From contig JARFJB010000655.1 in assembly GCA_036346205.1 (NCBI GenBank), positions 1,338,501-1,402,500 on the forward strand: a DNA stretch of 64,000 nt. The letters run 5' to 3'. The translations under genes and the position numbers were made by a program. This DNA is from Vesta saturnalis. Taxonomy: Eukaryota; Arthropoda; Insecta; Coleoptera; Lampyridae. This document shows, piece by piece, positions 10,510-21,974 of this stretch. Position 1 is the stretch's first letter. The number at the start of each line of letters is the position of its first letter. A model generated the notes under the pieces. That model worked only from the letters and a program-made list of their open reading frames with translations. It had not been told where the DNA came from and searched no databases.

Positions 10510-12165
10510 GTAATTAAATTAAATAAATAAATGATGTATTGTTTTAAATGTATTTTTCTTTCAATTTTTTATTAATAATCTTGTTTTCGGAATGGACTTT
10601 CGGGCTTGTTTATAATTTGTATATTTAAGAAGCCATTTTATATCAATCTTATTGGATTTAATACAAAAAACAAAGCGTTGGAAATTAAACGTGGCTTTCG
10701 TCTCTCCCATCCCCGCGTTTCTCTTGTCCCTTTCGTCTCTCACGTCTGTCGTGTCCGCTTGGCTGGAAGTTTGAGTTTGTTTGTGACGCCATCTAGTGGT
10801 GTATGAGCTAACAAACGTTTTTCTGTAATACTGATTGATCATGGCTCCACGTGGCTGTATATTTTCAAAACTACATACAGTTCCTAGGAACTTTCACTCG
10901 GTCTTCCCCCCTTGTCGCGGACCCTTGACATAAAATTCTCAAAAGGTTTGTGTAAATCAAACATATAAGCAAGCAAGACCGCTTATTCAACGCGTGTTTA
11001 AATTGCATATTAACAAATAACATTCTGATGTATACCAACCAGCTCTTAATTACACATTTCTTTTTAAAGTAATGAGTTGAATTATATTTGTTATTGCACT
11101 GTAAACTGTACATAGGTGGTTGAGTTTTTTTCAATAACGACTAGAACGTTCGGTCTTGTTTTATAAAAATCTAAGCTTTTATAAAAAGACAACCTTTTTG
11201 GATAGAAGTCATTTTCAGATACATCTTGAATTTATTTATTTCGATATTTAAATAGATATAATTAAAACATTCTTATGTATCTGGTTGGATTGATTGATTG
11301 TTTTGAAGGTTGTTTCCTCAAAATGAAATTATGTTTTACCAATATTGAAACTGCAATGGTAAATTTTAGGTACCCCTTTTTATATCAAAATGATCATTAA
11401 TAGAAATGTGATAATTTTAATAACAATCATGGTAATAAAAAATTTAAAAACTCTAATAAAAATAATATGGGAAAATACACATTTAATTTTAACTGTATAT
11501 TGCATACGTAATTATTACATTCCAAACTTTAATGAGGTTTTTATAACAGTTAGTAAATGCGTTACAATAAACAATTTGTGTGTCCGTATGTACAATATGA
11601 ATATTTTTCAAATCGCTTTGAAAAAATTACTTTTACTGACAGAGAACCAGTTATATATCAACTATGCATAAGTAAAAATATAGAAAGTGATTTAGTTTGA
11701 TTAACACAAAGCAGTGACCATCACTCGTAAACCAATTCTCCAATACATTGTTTCAGTACAGAGCTGGTAAGCGTGCTTTTAACCTTTTATTTATTTTATT
11801 TACTTGTACAGATTTTTAATTACAGCTATAAAACGCATCTGATCTATACGTAACAAGTTTCTTTTTAAAAATTTTAAGGTGTACAGTATACAACAATTTA
11901 ACGAACGGATGGGTATTAAACATGTTTCAATGCAATCAATGCAGGTAAAGCAGTCAGTTTTAATATTCGCTTAGAAAACAATATTGTAATAACTGTTATG
12001 CAATTAATTAACTTAATAAAAAATTTAGTTTCATTAGAGAATAATCTGAATGTCAGTAATTTTTTTTTATAACTCACTGAGGCTATTTTAATTATGATAT
12101 TTATTATAAACATAAGTGTTCTATAATCAAATTTGACTGTCATTCAAATTCCCCCACGCAAGATC
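10510..12165. other. no gene recognised
   Basis: This is AT-rich sequence with short unconvincing ORFs (for example 11390-11671 and 11916-12143). None shows domain motifs or splice-consistent exons. Confidence 0.5.
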
Positions 12166-12169
12166 AATC

Positions 12170-12670
12170 CCTAACACAAGTTCAAACACGTGTCTTACAA
12201 GAATCTCCTTATTAGAATACAACTTCAAATTACCAGTCATAACCTACAAAAACAAATACCATTTCCAACCAGGGGTAACGACAGGAGGGCTAAGCCCTAC
12301 ACTTGTCTTACAAGGTTGGGTTAGAACCCACATACAATTGCAACAAGGGGCCCAGCTCTACACTTGTGTTATAAGGTTAGGGTCCCCATACCATTTCCAA
12401 CCAGGGGGCGAAGGGCCTAGAACAGGTTGCGAAACCCTACACGTGTCTTACAAGTTGGCATTAGTGCCCCCTTATTTCAAATTTCCCGCCAAGGGGCCAA
12501 GACAAGGGCGCAGACCCTAACACAAGATCGAAGGCCTATATGGTACTTCTTACACTTGTCTTACACGTTAGCATTAGGATCCCCTTATTATAATAATATT
12601 TTCAACCAAAAGGGCCGGGACGCAGACCGAACACAACTTCTTATATCTGTCTTATGAGGTAGCATTGGGG
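12170..12670. repeat. diverged tandem repeat, about 60-120-bp spacing
   Basis: Imperfect copies of ACACTTGTCTTACAAGGTT, each followed by a purine/C-rich block such as GCATTAGGGCCCCCTTATT and AACCAGGGGGC, recur near 12190, 12300, 12360, 12437, 12553 and 12640. No coding capacity was recognised. Confidence 0.7.
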
Positions 12671-12749
12671 CCTCTTATTAGAACATTGTACGCGCACGCA
12701 TTTGCCTACCTTCCAGAGGCTAAACCGCCAAAGAGGCGGTAATTAGGGT

Positions 12750-13060
12750 GAAAATTCCATCAAGGGTTAAAAATACCACCGAAAAGAAATCTTAGGGGTA
12801 GAAAATACGAGCTCACACGTGGGAGGCCATAAAATAGGGGTTAAAAGCACGTCCTACACGTGGCCTAGTAAAAAACAAAAATAATTAGGGATGAAAAGGG
12901 GTTGAAAAAGGCCTCCGAAAAGAAACCATAGGGGTGGAAAAACGTGTCCTACACGTGAGCGAATAAAAACAAAAATAATTAGGAATGAAAAGGGTTGAAA
13001 AGGGCCTCCGAAAAGAAACCATAGGGGTGGAAAATACGGTCCCCCACGTGGGCGGTCTTG
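12750..13060. repeat. about 104-bp tandem repeat, three copies, with CACGTG words
   Basis: The units contain AATTAGGGATGAAAAGGGGT, GCCTCCGAAAAGAAACCATA, GGGGTGGAAAA and CCTACACGTG. Copies run at about 12750-12852, 12853-12957 and 12958-13060, and the last two are nearly identical. The end reads GTGACGTCAAAATCCAAGAT. The minus-strand ORF from the transposase fragment runs on through this repeat only by chance. Confidence 0.8.
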
Positions 13061-13102
13061 TGACGTCAAAATCCAAGATGGCGGAAGGTGCCCCTGTTCT
13101 AC

Positions 13103-13554
13103 TGTCATAGAACGTTTAAAACCATCTAAAATAATAGCTGGTTCCATGGATGTAGATGTACCTATCCAATTTCTATGACACTTATGCACAGGGGTTTCCT
13201 TGCCACTACACTTATATTTTTCACATAAACTACAATATTTATTTTTTACACTCATATACAAAACTTTTTTATTCCTAACACCGACTATAGCTGCTACTCC
13301 AGATAATGCGTTATAATTAGTTTTGTACGATTTCTTTGCCCAGGTTCCATCGACGATAAAAGTAGTAAAAGGAATGCCATCTGCATCCACATCTCCAGCT
13401 TCCACCGCTAATCGTGATTCTGCAGCACCTGCTGTTAACATTTCATTCCAGCTGACTTTGTAGCGTCGCCCAGGTACCCTATCTTGAAAAGTATAATTTG
13501 AACTTATTTGCAATAATGCAAATTCAAGAACAAAACAATCGGTAAGTAATTTAT
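13103..13554 (-). pseudogene. Mutator-like transposase N-terminal fragment
   Basis: The minus strand encodes KLLTDCFVLEFALLQ, GRRYKVSWNEM, FIVDGTWAKKSYKTNYNALS, VLYMSVKNKYCSLCE and HKCHRNWIGTSTSMEPAII. The motifs DGTWxKRSY, NALSGVAAIVG, NKYCxxC and the HKCxxNWxGSSxSME box are those of the Mutator-like transposase domain found in many insect and cnidarian proteins that also carry YqaJ. Similarity ends at about 13103, just before the catalytic core. The frame continues about 14 codons beyond the first ATG-like start, to a stop at about 13555. It is probably the N-terminal half of the element whose YqaJ end is at 8590-9215. Confidence 0.75.
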
Positions 13555-13845
13555 CATGACTTTACTGACAATAATGTGACTATTACTCAAATTAATTGCT
13601 TGCCTTACTTTGACTTTCCTGGTAATAATTACATTAGAATTGTTTTTACAAGTCTGATATTTAATTACTCGTAAACCTCAAATCTGATCAAACGAATTGG
13701 CCGTCTAGCGGTAGGTACGTTGTGCTATTTGACTGAGATATACTGGATGAGGTAAGTGTTGCATCATGTGGTGTAGGTAAACAATGAAACTACATAAATT
13801 AAAATTAAAGAGCTTTGCGCAATAGTGGTTCAACCCGTTAATGTA
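13555..13845. other. no gene recognised
   Basis: AT-rich spacer between the transposase fragment and the second LTR copy. Confidence 0.4.
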
Positions 13846-14731
13846 CTATTGTGGGAAAGAACCACCAATCAAACCCACTTTATTCATAAATAAGTAATTG
13901 CACAAAGTATATTAATAAATCAAGTAACACAAAAAAACACAATGAAAGGGTTAAATATATAACAAAACACCATTAAATCAGGTTAAAGTGAGTACAAAAT
14001 TATAGCATTAAGAGAAAAATAATTAAAAGGCAGTTCAGTTACACGTAAACACAATAAAAAAACCCATGTAGTCACACCCACAATTGTGTCATAAATAATC
14101 AGAATAAAAATCGTAATACCAAACATGTGGCCCTTTAAAACCAACCATGCCAGTCTTTAAGTAAATAAGCACATAACACAATAAGGCAAATTAGGGTACA
14201 TATAAAATACAACAGTAAAATTGCACATGTGATAATAAGGTAAAGGCAAGGGAAAAAGAAAATAGACAAGGAATTTACACGTACACAATTGTTTAGTGAC
14301 TACTAAGCACAAAATACATACGTAAAATTACATACAAAGAGAAATTAGTTCGCAGGCAAACAATTGTACTTAACAAACTGACAAAAAATTCATTAAAACA
14401 AAGCCTTACAAAGGTAAGTTGTAAATAGATCATAATATCGTGACCGATATATAAGGTTGAGCGCGTTAGAAAAATACAGCGCTCCTTTCTCAGGTTACAC
14501 ATTCATCTATACAACAATAAAAATAGAATTCGAGGTATTTAATGGTCATCTGGATCTGGGAGTATGTACACACTCGGCAATTGCAAATTACAACTAATAA
14601 CCGAGCAGTATCCTGTACCCGTACGCCCACGCTCACCTCTACACAAATATAAATATAAACAACAAACAACAATGCTAATTCACACAAATACAGGAGTGAG
14701 GGAGCCCTATACTGTGTTTTATTTTAGCAGA
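13846..14731 (-). mobile_element. solo LTR-like copy of the gypsy LTR
   Basis: This segment is homologous over its whole length to 5098-5903, from TATTGTGGGAAAGAACCACC to TGTTTTATTTTAGCAGAT, plus about 70 bp not present in copy 1. No gypsy coding sequence adjoins it, so it is a solo LTR or an end of a deleted element. The small ORFs on both strands are incidental. Confidence 0.65.
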
Positions 14732-14929
14732 TTTCAGATTTTAAATAGTCTAAATTTAATACACTCATACTTGAAGGACAGATATCAAACAGTAAATTTT
14801 AATGGACTTTATAAAACATTGCCAATTTAAGTCGGTATTCCCCGCTGCTTTTTTTAATCTATAGCAACAACTTTTCTAACTGTTTAAATTTAGATGATAA
14901 CGTATAATTTATACATTACGCGACGACAC
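14732..14929. other. no gene recognised
   Basis: Short AT-rich spacer. Confidence 0.35.
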
Positions 14930-15795
14930 TACGTTAACAGTAAGCGGGTAAAACTTAGATGACTTCAAACAACATAGTGAAGCGCTACATTTGAAGGCCT
15001 TCGAGTGATTTGCAACAAGTTATTTATGTTTAAACATAGAGAAAACCCAAATCATGTCGTTCTCATTAAAACGTGCTTCAAAAAATGACAATGTCACATC
15101 TGTAATTTTCCTAGGAGTCTGTCTGGATAGAAAGCTGAAATGAGCCAAGGATTCAAATCAATTGGCATCAAAACTAACAAAAAATATTTTTATTTTAAGG
15201 AACCTAAAACATTCCGTTTCACCTTAGGTTTTACGCACTGTATACCTTTCTTATTTGGGGCCATTCAACTGGGAGGCGTAGAATTTTCCGATTACATAGA
15301 AAAATTGTACGAGTAATAGCAAACATTGGGTATCGTGAAGACAGTTTTACAAAACTTCGAATCTTCACATTAGCTTGTCAGTTTATATACGATTGCTTGT
15401 TACATATTAGAAGAAATCTAACACAGTATACTAAACATAGAGATTTACACCACTACAAAATTAGAGACAATAACAATCTTTTAATTGATCAATTTAGGCT
15501 AAAGGCGTCCCATATCGACCCTAATTACGTATCGCAGAAACTCCTTAACACACTACCTCTAAAAATACGTTCTTTCCCAACAAATCAATTTAAGCTAGTC
15601 ATCAAGCAACATTTAATCTCCCATGCGTTCTGTACATTTGATGAATTTTTAAACTATGATAAAAATGTAATTTTAATATAAGTGCTTGTTTTTCTTGTTT
15701 CCCTGTCGTACCTTTTAATGGTAATTTTACTAACTTATTGACGTATGTAAGTACAACTTGTATAATAACATAAATAAATTATTATTATTATTATT
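14930..15795 (+). mobile_element. jockey-like non-LTR retrotransposon, C-terminal remnant
   Basis: Broken plus-strand frames give KTQIMSFSLKR, VIFLGVCLDRKLK, QLASKLTKNIFILRNLKH and then VIANIGYREDSFTKLRIFTL (ORF 15397-15681 continues it). This is the order of the region after the RT palm in jockey-type LINEs (FLGVxLD, LSSKLxKxxFxLRxL, GxxYREDCxxxFKxLxILTL). The copy lacks the endonuclease and RT core, and has stops near 15145 and 15215. It ends in an ATAAATTATTATTATTATTA tail at about 15770-15795. Confidence 0.75.
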
Positions 15796-15864
15796 GCTGG
15801 TATATTGAGCGGTAAAAATATTCACTCAGTTGAGTATGGCCAACACCGAACAACATACGGCAGA

Positions 15865-15870
15865 TTTATT
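15865..15870 (-). terminator. AATAAA polyadenylation signal candidate
   Basis: AATAAA on the minus strand, about 200 nt downstream of the stop codon of the two-exon small gene candidate (stop at 16070-16072). Confidence 0.4.
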
Positions 15871-16069
15871 TACATGTTTGGCAGCTTCACCTTCTGCACA
15901 CAAAATTTAATGTACTCTTCAGGCCTATTCTTTTTTCAGAAACCAAATTCATATTAAAAACCTACAACCAAATCCTTCGTGATTCAATGATTACAGTGCT
16001 TGTAAAAACGGAATCAATTCAACAATGCAACGGCCACTAATAACTTAAGATTTTTCAATGGCACTAGTT

Positions 16070-16364
16070 TCATTTTCTACTTCGGGCAGTTCTTCTGAAC
16101 ATTGCATCCATAAATCTATCATCACGTTTCACGGTAACGTTCTTTGATTGTAAATCTGGACGTACAGAATCCCTAAACATTATTAATTAATTAGTTAGTA
16201 TTCTTAAAAATTAAGTTATTAGGTTGTTCAATCTAACCGGCGTAAACCTACTACATTTTTTATTCTTACCTTCGTAGAGAGTAATGGCTGATCTCCTTTA
16301 AAAACTTCTTTTTGCTTTTTCTTCGTCCTGAGCAGGTTAAATTTCTTTTGGTAAGTAGACCCAT
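16070..16364 (-). CDS. candidate two-exon small gene, 65-aa basic protein
   Basis: Exon 1 runs 16364-16270. It starts with ATG in a favourable context (CCAAAAATGG) and ends at a consensus donor (GAAG/gtaaga). Exon 2 runs 16172-16070 after the acceptor tgtttag, and ends in TGA. The 97-nt intron is phase 2 and the frame stays open across it. The predicted 65-residue protein is very basic: it begins MGLLTKRNLTCSGRRKSKKK, continues FLKEISHYSLR and ends DAMFRRTARSRK. An AATAAA lies about 200 nt past the stop. I do not recognise the family. The Lys/Arg-rich make-up would fit a nuclear, nucleolar or ribosome-associated role, but this is only a guess. It could be the last exons of a longer gene if the true start is further upstream. 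It lies between two retrotransposon remnants. Confidence 0.45.
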
Positions 16365-16424
16365 TTTTGGTTTATTTAACGAAATTAAAACGTATACCAA
16401 ATCGATTATATGTTACAAAATAAA

Positions 16425-18560
16425 ATTAATCCTACAAATGGAATTGGAATTGAGACTGAAGTGCATGGTGCAAAAGGAATTGGAGTGATTGTAAGTGAAA
16501 GATCGAAAAGATGTGTTAAACAGTACTAATTGGTATCCCCCCGGGTAATGTGGGTAAGAATAAGTAGAGTTTGGAAATTTTTTTTTATTGCATGCTATGC
16601 ACCGGTGAATAGTGAAAGAGACTAAGAGTGTGAGAAATTCTGGAATGATGTAGAGAACGTGTTGAACGTATGCAAGCCAAACGAAAGAGTGATGATAGTG
16701 GGGGACATAAACGGATGGGTGGGTGTACAGAGAGAACATACTGAACGCGTTCTAGGAAATTTCGGAGACCAAAGAGTCAATGAGAATGGTGGACACCTAG
16801 AGAACATCTGTGTGAAGAGAAGCCTGTTTGTGGTTATGTGGTTTAAACATAAAAGTGTGCATATGTATATATGGTAAAAAGGCGAATCTAAAATTATGAT
16901 GAACGACTTAGAAACCTGGTGAGAAACACAAAAGTAATGCGCGGGTCGGAGTGTGAATCAGTCCACTTTTGGTTGTATCGAGATTTTCTTTAGGGCAAAA
17001 GCGGTTATGGAGAAGGAAAGCAAGCGCAGTACGAACGTCCAGAATTATGGTAGACAAACTAGTAGATAATGGTGCAAAAATTAAATACGTAGATTCTCTG
17101 AATAGAGAATAGAATGTGAATGAAACAGTGTGGAACGAACGAATAAAGACACTGACGTTGGAAGTGCATGGATAAGCTTGAAAAACTGTGTTGTTAATTG
17201 TGCCGAGTAGATGTGTGGAAGAGAGACTGTAAGTAGATAGAAAAAATATCCTTGGTGGAATTAATCAGTGTACCTGGTAAGGTATTTGGAAGAACACTGA
17301 TTGATAAAATACGAGAAACTACATAACCTTTGGGACGTGCAGGATGGCTTCACGTCAAGGAGAGGACGTGTTTATCAGATGGTTGCCCTCCAGTGTAAGT
17401 GTAAAAAGGGTGCTGTACTGTGCATTGTAGCTGGAGGAAGCATATGACAGAGTGAATAAGGAAAAACTGCGAGAAATATTAAATGAATATGGCGTAAGTA
17501 AATGTCTCATAAACGGAATAAGAGCAATATACAACGGTAGCCGGCGGGCATGTGTTAGGGTGAGAGGAGGTGAGCAAGGAGTGCGACAAGACTGTGTGAT
17601 GTCACCGTGGTTGTTTAATGTATACATGGATAAATGTGTTAGGCGATCATGCACAAATACAAACGGTGTAATGGTTGTGACGTAAATGTACGAGTTCTGG
17701 TGTATGCAGATGACACAGTCTTATTAAGTGACAGTGCGGATGAGATACATACTGCTTTGGGGAAGTTTGATACAATCTGTGAGAGCATGGATCTAAAAGT
17801 AAACGTGAAAAAAACTAAAGTTCAATCGGGAAGGTGAAAAGGAGAGTAGAGTGTTTGCTCTGCAAAATGAAGTTGTGCCAAGAGAACGAGTTGGTATATC
17901 TGGGTAGAATGTTTACTGCAGATGGTACAATGGATGGCGAGATTGGACCAAGGGTCAATGCTGGAAGGAAAGTGCTTGGAAGTAAATGCACAAAAATGAA
18001 AAACGAAAGTATGCACGTAGCTGCGAATCGTGCAATCTGTAGTACCGTCTTTGTCCCGTCAGTACTGTATGGAAGTGAGACATTGATAAGTAAAAAAAGT
18101 ACGAAAGAAAAATAAATGCCGTGGGTAAAAGATCATTGAGAAGCGTATGTGGTAAAACGAGAAGGGATAAGATGAAGAATGAGCGTGTAATGAAGGAGTA
18201 TGTGAGAGAAAAAGACGATGATAAATAGATATAAAAGTAGTTCACTACGTTGGTTTGGTCACACTGAGAGAATGAACAACGCGAGATTAACAAAGCAAAT
18301 ATATGTGGGTGAGATTAGAGGTATGGCCGGACCTGGTAGGCTGCGTAAAACTTGGCTGAATGTAATAGAATGTATGATAAAAGAAAGATAAGGAGTTTTA
18401 AAAATAAAAGGACATGTCAGAGACAATGTATGAATGTTGCGGAAGCTAGGAAGTTATGCAGAGATAGGAAAACATAGAGAGAGATTGTGAGTAAAAAATA
18501 AATAAGAGGTAAGGAATGTTTTGCCTACCCCGCAAGGGAATGGCGTGAAGGTTATGTTAT
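16425..18560 (+). mobile_element. endonuclease-bearing LINE, copy 1 (5'-truncated, internally deleted)
   Basis: This copy is homologous to the LINE at 36640-39836. It has part of the AP-endonuclease (VNVCKPNER, then IVGDINGWVGVQREHTER, 16659-16800), then the RT palm: GVRQDCVMSPWLFNVYMDKC (17578-17640) and the intact catalytic box LVYADDTVLL (about 17698-17730). The C-terminal region carries the RxxxxYVGE and GPGRxRKTWLN segments. About 655 bp are missing at 17265 relative to copy 2 (GGTGGAAT joins directly to CAGTGTACCTGGTAA), which removes the linker and early RT. Many stops are present. It ends in the shared CCCCGCAAGGGAATGGCGTG and a short T/A-rich tail. The clade is not certain (RTE/CR1-like type). 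Confidence 0.8.
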
Positions 18561-18709
18561 ATTATGTTAATAGATACAAACTTGATTGCTATGAAAGTTA
18601 GAAGATATTTCGAAAATAACAAATTCTGATGAATAATGGCGATCAAGGACCTACTGAAAACTCATTAAACGTTCATAAATTTCACTGTTAGGTTCTTCAG
18701 ATAAGCAAC

Positions 18710-18711
<2 letters not shown>
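18561..18711. other. no gene recognised
   Basis: Spacer between the LINE end and a TA microsatellite. Confidence 0.35.

Positions 18712-18758
<47 letters not shown>
18712..18758. repeat. (TA)n microsatellite
   Basis: About 47 bases of uninterrupted TA. Confidence 0.95.
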
Positions 18759-18761
<3 letters not shown>

Positions 18762-20993
18762 AATGGCTATAATAAATAAATAAATAATTTCAAAATGATG
18801 ATGTAATTATGAGGGATATAATATTTAATTGTAAATAATATGATTAATGGAATTTTTTAACTTTTATGCACCGGACTAGCTCAATCTCAATTTTGGGGAT
18901 AGAGTTCAATGTAATTTAGTTTGAAGTTAAATTTAAATCTGAAAATGTGTATATGAAATACACGTTATAGAATTATAATGAAAGTATAAAATTTATCCTG
19001 AATACAATTTACTCCCAACGCATGCGTTGTAATGTACTTAAGTAAAATTAAAGCTGTCAAAAATGTCAAATAAATAATTTAGAAATATACTGTTTATATC
19101 CAAAATGAAAAGTTTGAAAAAGAAAATAATTTAATACCTTTACAGGTGTTTACACAAGTAAATATTTAAAATTCTAAACCAAAACATGTATGTAATAAAT
19201 ATTAATTTGCAGGAAATTTACCAAATGTATGTCCACAATAAATAGGGTTATATAAAATTTGTGACTCACATATACTGTCCTCACTGTAAATTGATGTCTT
19301 CGGATAACTCCAACTAGATGCAGGCAATGTCCACTCGATTATAGTTGTTACCATCACCCATATACAGCTAACTCGATTCTCAGGTTGTCGAAGACACCAA
19401 CTTCCAAAACTTATGATGTTTTCTTCGAAATCAGCAAAACTCCAATCACTTATTTTACTTTGGTAACTTTTTATTTAATTAAATTTAAAACTTAATGAAT
19501 GGTATCGTTTTAAAAGAAATATTTAAATATTATCCAAAATTTTGTTGATAAACACTTTTATTTTTAGATGCCGATTCAAATTTTATTTAAAAGAAATTGT
19601 CCGGAGAAATAAAACAACACTGTTTTAACCTTTTAAACTTTGAACAAATTCTAGAGAGAGAGTTGAATTTCCAGAGCACTTCCTTTTATATCTTTCTGGT
19701 TGTTACCAAAAATTCAATTTTTTTCCAGCCATTTTGTCTAAATAACTAAGGCTCTGATTGGTGGATATATAATACAAATTGGACTCAAATGGAAATTTGG
19801 CCGTAACTTTCTTATACATAAGCGAAATTAAAAATTAATAACAGAAATGAAAACTACCTAAAATTTCGAACAAAAAGACACCTAACAAGCTATGGTTCCT
19901 AAAATTAATATACGAAATCACTTAATCTAACTTAAATAAGCTTATAACTATTTAAACTTACAAGCTACACTTAATCTAATTACATAAATGGAATTTTGAG
20001 AAAATTTTACACAAGAACACATACTTTTTGTGTTAGAAATATTGAATTTAAAGAAATTTTAAGCTTTTGCAAATTTATCCTAAATTCACCTCAAATTTCA
20101 CACAATTTTGCGGTGAAAAGCGATGTATCCTTATAAAAACTGTGCTATATTAAGAAAGAACTTCTACTAATTGCTTTAAGAGCAAAATTTAAGCCTAAAA
20201 ATGTGAAAAAAGTATAAAATTATGTAAAAAACCTAGAAATTATAACCTAACCAAACTTAAATCTAAAATTGGAAATAGTTCATATTTAAAAATGTTTTCA
20301 ACACTTGAAATGTTATGCTACAGGTTTGCAATTCTTGTCTTTATGATTTTCACTATATATTAGTAATGCATAATGTCATATAGCGTTGCATTAAAAAGGT
20401 CTCTTCGTCTAACACTCTTATGAAACATTTCATTATAAAAATGTACACCACTATAAATGTCTTTATGCCAAAATGTTCTATATGTTGTTCTTATTGTTAA
20501 ACTTATATCAGAATTTTTGTCACTAAGTCGCTACCAGAAATATGTGCGAAAAATGTCTAAAATGTCCATATTATAACCCTTTTATGAAATTTTTATATTT
20601 CCTGCTTTCAAAAACTAATTATACACTATCCCTAACATAATCCTAACTATACAGTTTATTTTTAAACACCTGTAAAGTGTTCACTTGCCAAAATACCCTT
20701 GAAAAATTGACTTTTATTGCAATAATTGAAATACTAAAATGACTTTACGAAAATAGTTATATTTAACATTCTTGACATTTTTGTTAGCAGCAAATTGCTT
20801 TTTATGATAAAACCAAACTATGTAAATAATATTCAGATTAATTTATACCAAACAAATCTATTTTAATCACATCGTGAACCAGATTTATATAAAACAGTGT
20901 CTTGCACATGTATCGAGCTTGAAATCACCCCTTTTTATTACCCAAATGTCATTTAAACTGTCCGATACTTCTTTTACCTCTTTCTGAACATCT

Positions 20994-20995
<2 letters not shown>
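18759..20995. other. 2.2 kb AT-rich sequence without recognised genes, bounded by TA microsatellites
   Basis: No ORF over 60 codons, no domain motifs and no consistent inverted ends were found. It is bounded on both sides by (TA)n, so it may be a non-coding insertion, but nothing proves this. Confidence 0.5.

Positions 20996-21032
<37 letters not shown>
20996..21032. repeat. (TA)n microsatellite
   Basis: About 37 bases of TA directly joined to a PLE-like 3' segment. Confidence 0.95.
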
Positions 21033-21037
<5 letters not shown>

Positions 21038-21180
21038 TTTGTTTAGTTCGTACCGGTCGACGGCTGATGATAGCTTAGCTATTGAAACGCGTTCGGTGCT
21101 TTTTAATTTTTGTATGGAACGTATGTGTATTTTGTTTGTTACAGGTCCTGCCACCGTTCCAGTGTTTTTCAGCAATATTT
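21033..21180 (+). mobile_element. PLE-like 3' end with hammerhead-like core
   Basis: Directly after (TA)n comes CTGATGA (21064-21070), a small hairpin TAGC-TTA-GCTA (21071-21081), TT, and GAAACGCGTT (21084-21093). The base order matches the cores in the PLE 3' ends at 2157 and 4323, with a different flanking sequence. It is therefore probably the end of another PLE family. No coding sequence adjoins it. Confidence 0.4.
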
Positions 21181-21974
21181 CTTGTTATTTTATTACCAGC
21201 AACATTGAAGTTTAACTTTGAAAGAAATACTTGTGCAGTGACTGAGTGTATTGATTAAACGGTATAGTGTGTACAGATCATTAAACATACGTCGGATACT
21301 TAAGGAGTGTACACTTAAATCAAGTTTTACTCGATCATACTGTCCAAGACTGAGTTCTGTGCCATTTTTATTTTCAACGTTGTCCAAGCATGTTAGATTA
21401 TTTAGAATATGAGGAGAACATACGCTCTACATGTAATCTTAATGAGGGATAACTTGTAGAAAATATTTTTACTCAGGAGGCGTCCATCAGGATATTGCTG
21501 CGCTGATATCCTTGCAGCAACTGTACCATTTCTCATGCATTCATAATAAACATCTGTGATGTCAAATAAGTTTTGAAAAATAGCTAACTAAACGACACTG
21601 ACATGAAACTAAAATGTTTTAATATTTTAACGTATTGCTTGCAATTTTGTTTTCACAACCTACTAACGTTTATGACGGATGCCTTCTCTAAGAAAAGATT
21701 ATTAATTACTTAGGTTGCATTTTATTCTCTTCTTGTGCATAAATTGTCGTTTTTGAGTGAGCTGACGGTTTCCGTTAATATGTTAGGACTTTCACTTTGT
21801 ATCTATTACCTTTAAAGGCAATAATATCTACCGTAATAAATTTGTATTGATTTTTCTGTTGATGTTTTAAATGCCGAAAATCTTTTTTCCCAAGACCTGT
21901 TTATGTTTTTTTATGGAATCGCCTAAAATTAAAAAATAGACTGTTTTGATTGGTTGCTAAATTCTGAGTTGGAT
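21181..21974. other. no gene recognised
   Basis: AT-rich; the ORF at 21193-21387 (minus) has no motif. Confidence 0.4.

Noticed and set aside
12854..13110. Extension of the Mutator-like ORF through the tandem repeat
   Set aside because: Family similarity ends near 13103; the rest is an accidental open frame through a repeat whose units all contain the same peptide.
18759..20995. Single non-autonomous transposon between two TA microsatellites
   Set aside because: Its ends are not inverted or direct repeats of each other and no target duplication can be separated from the TA tracts.
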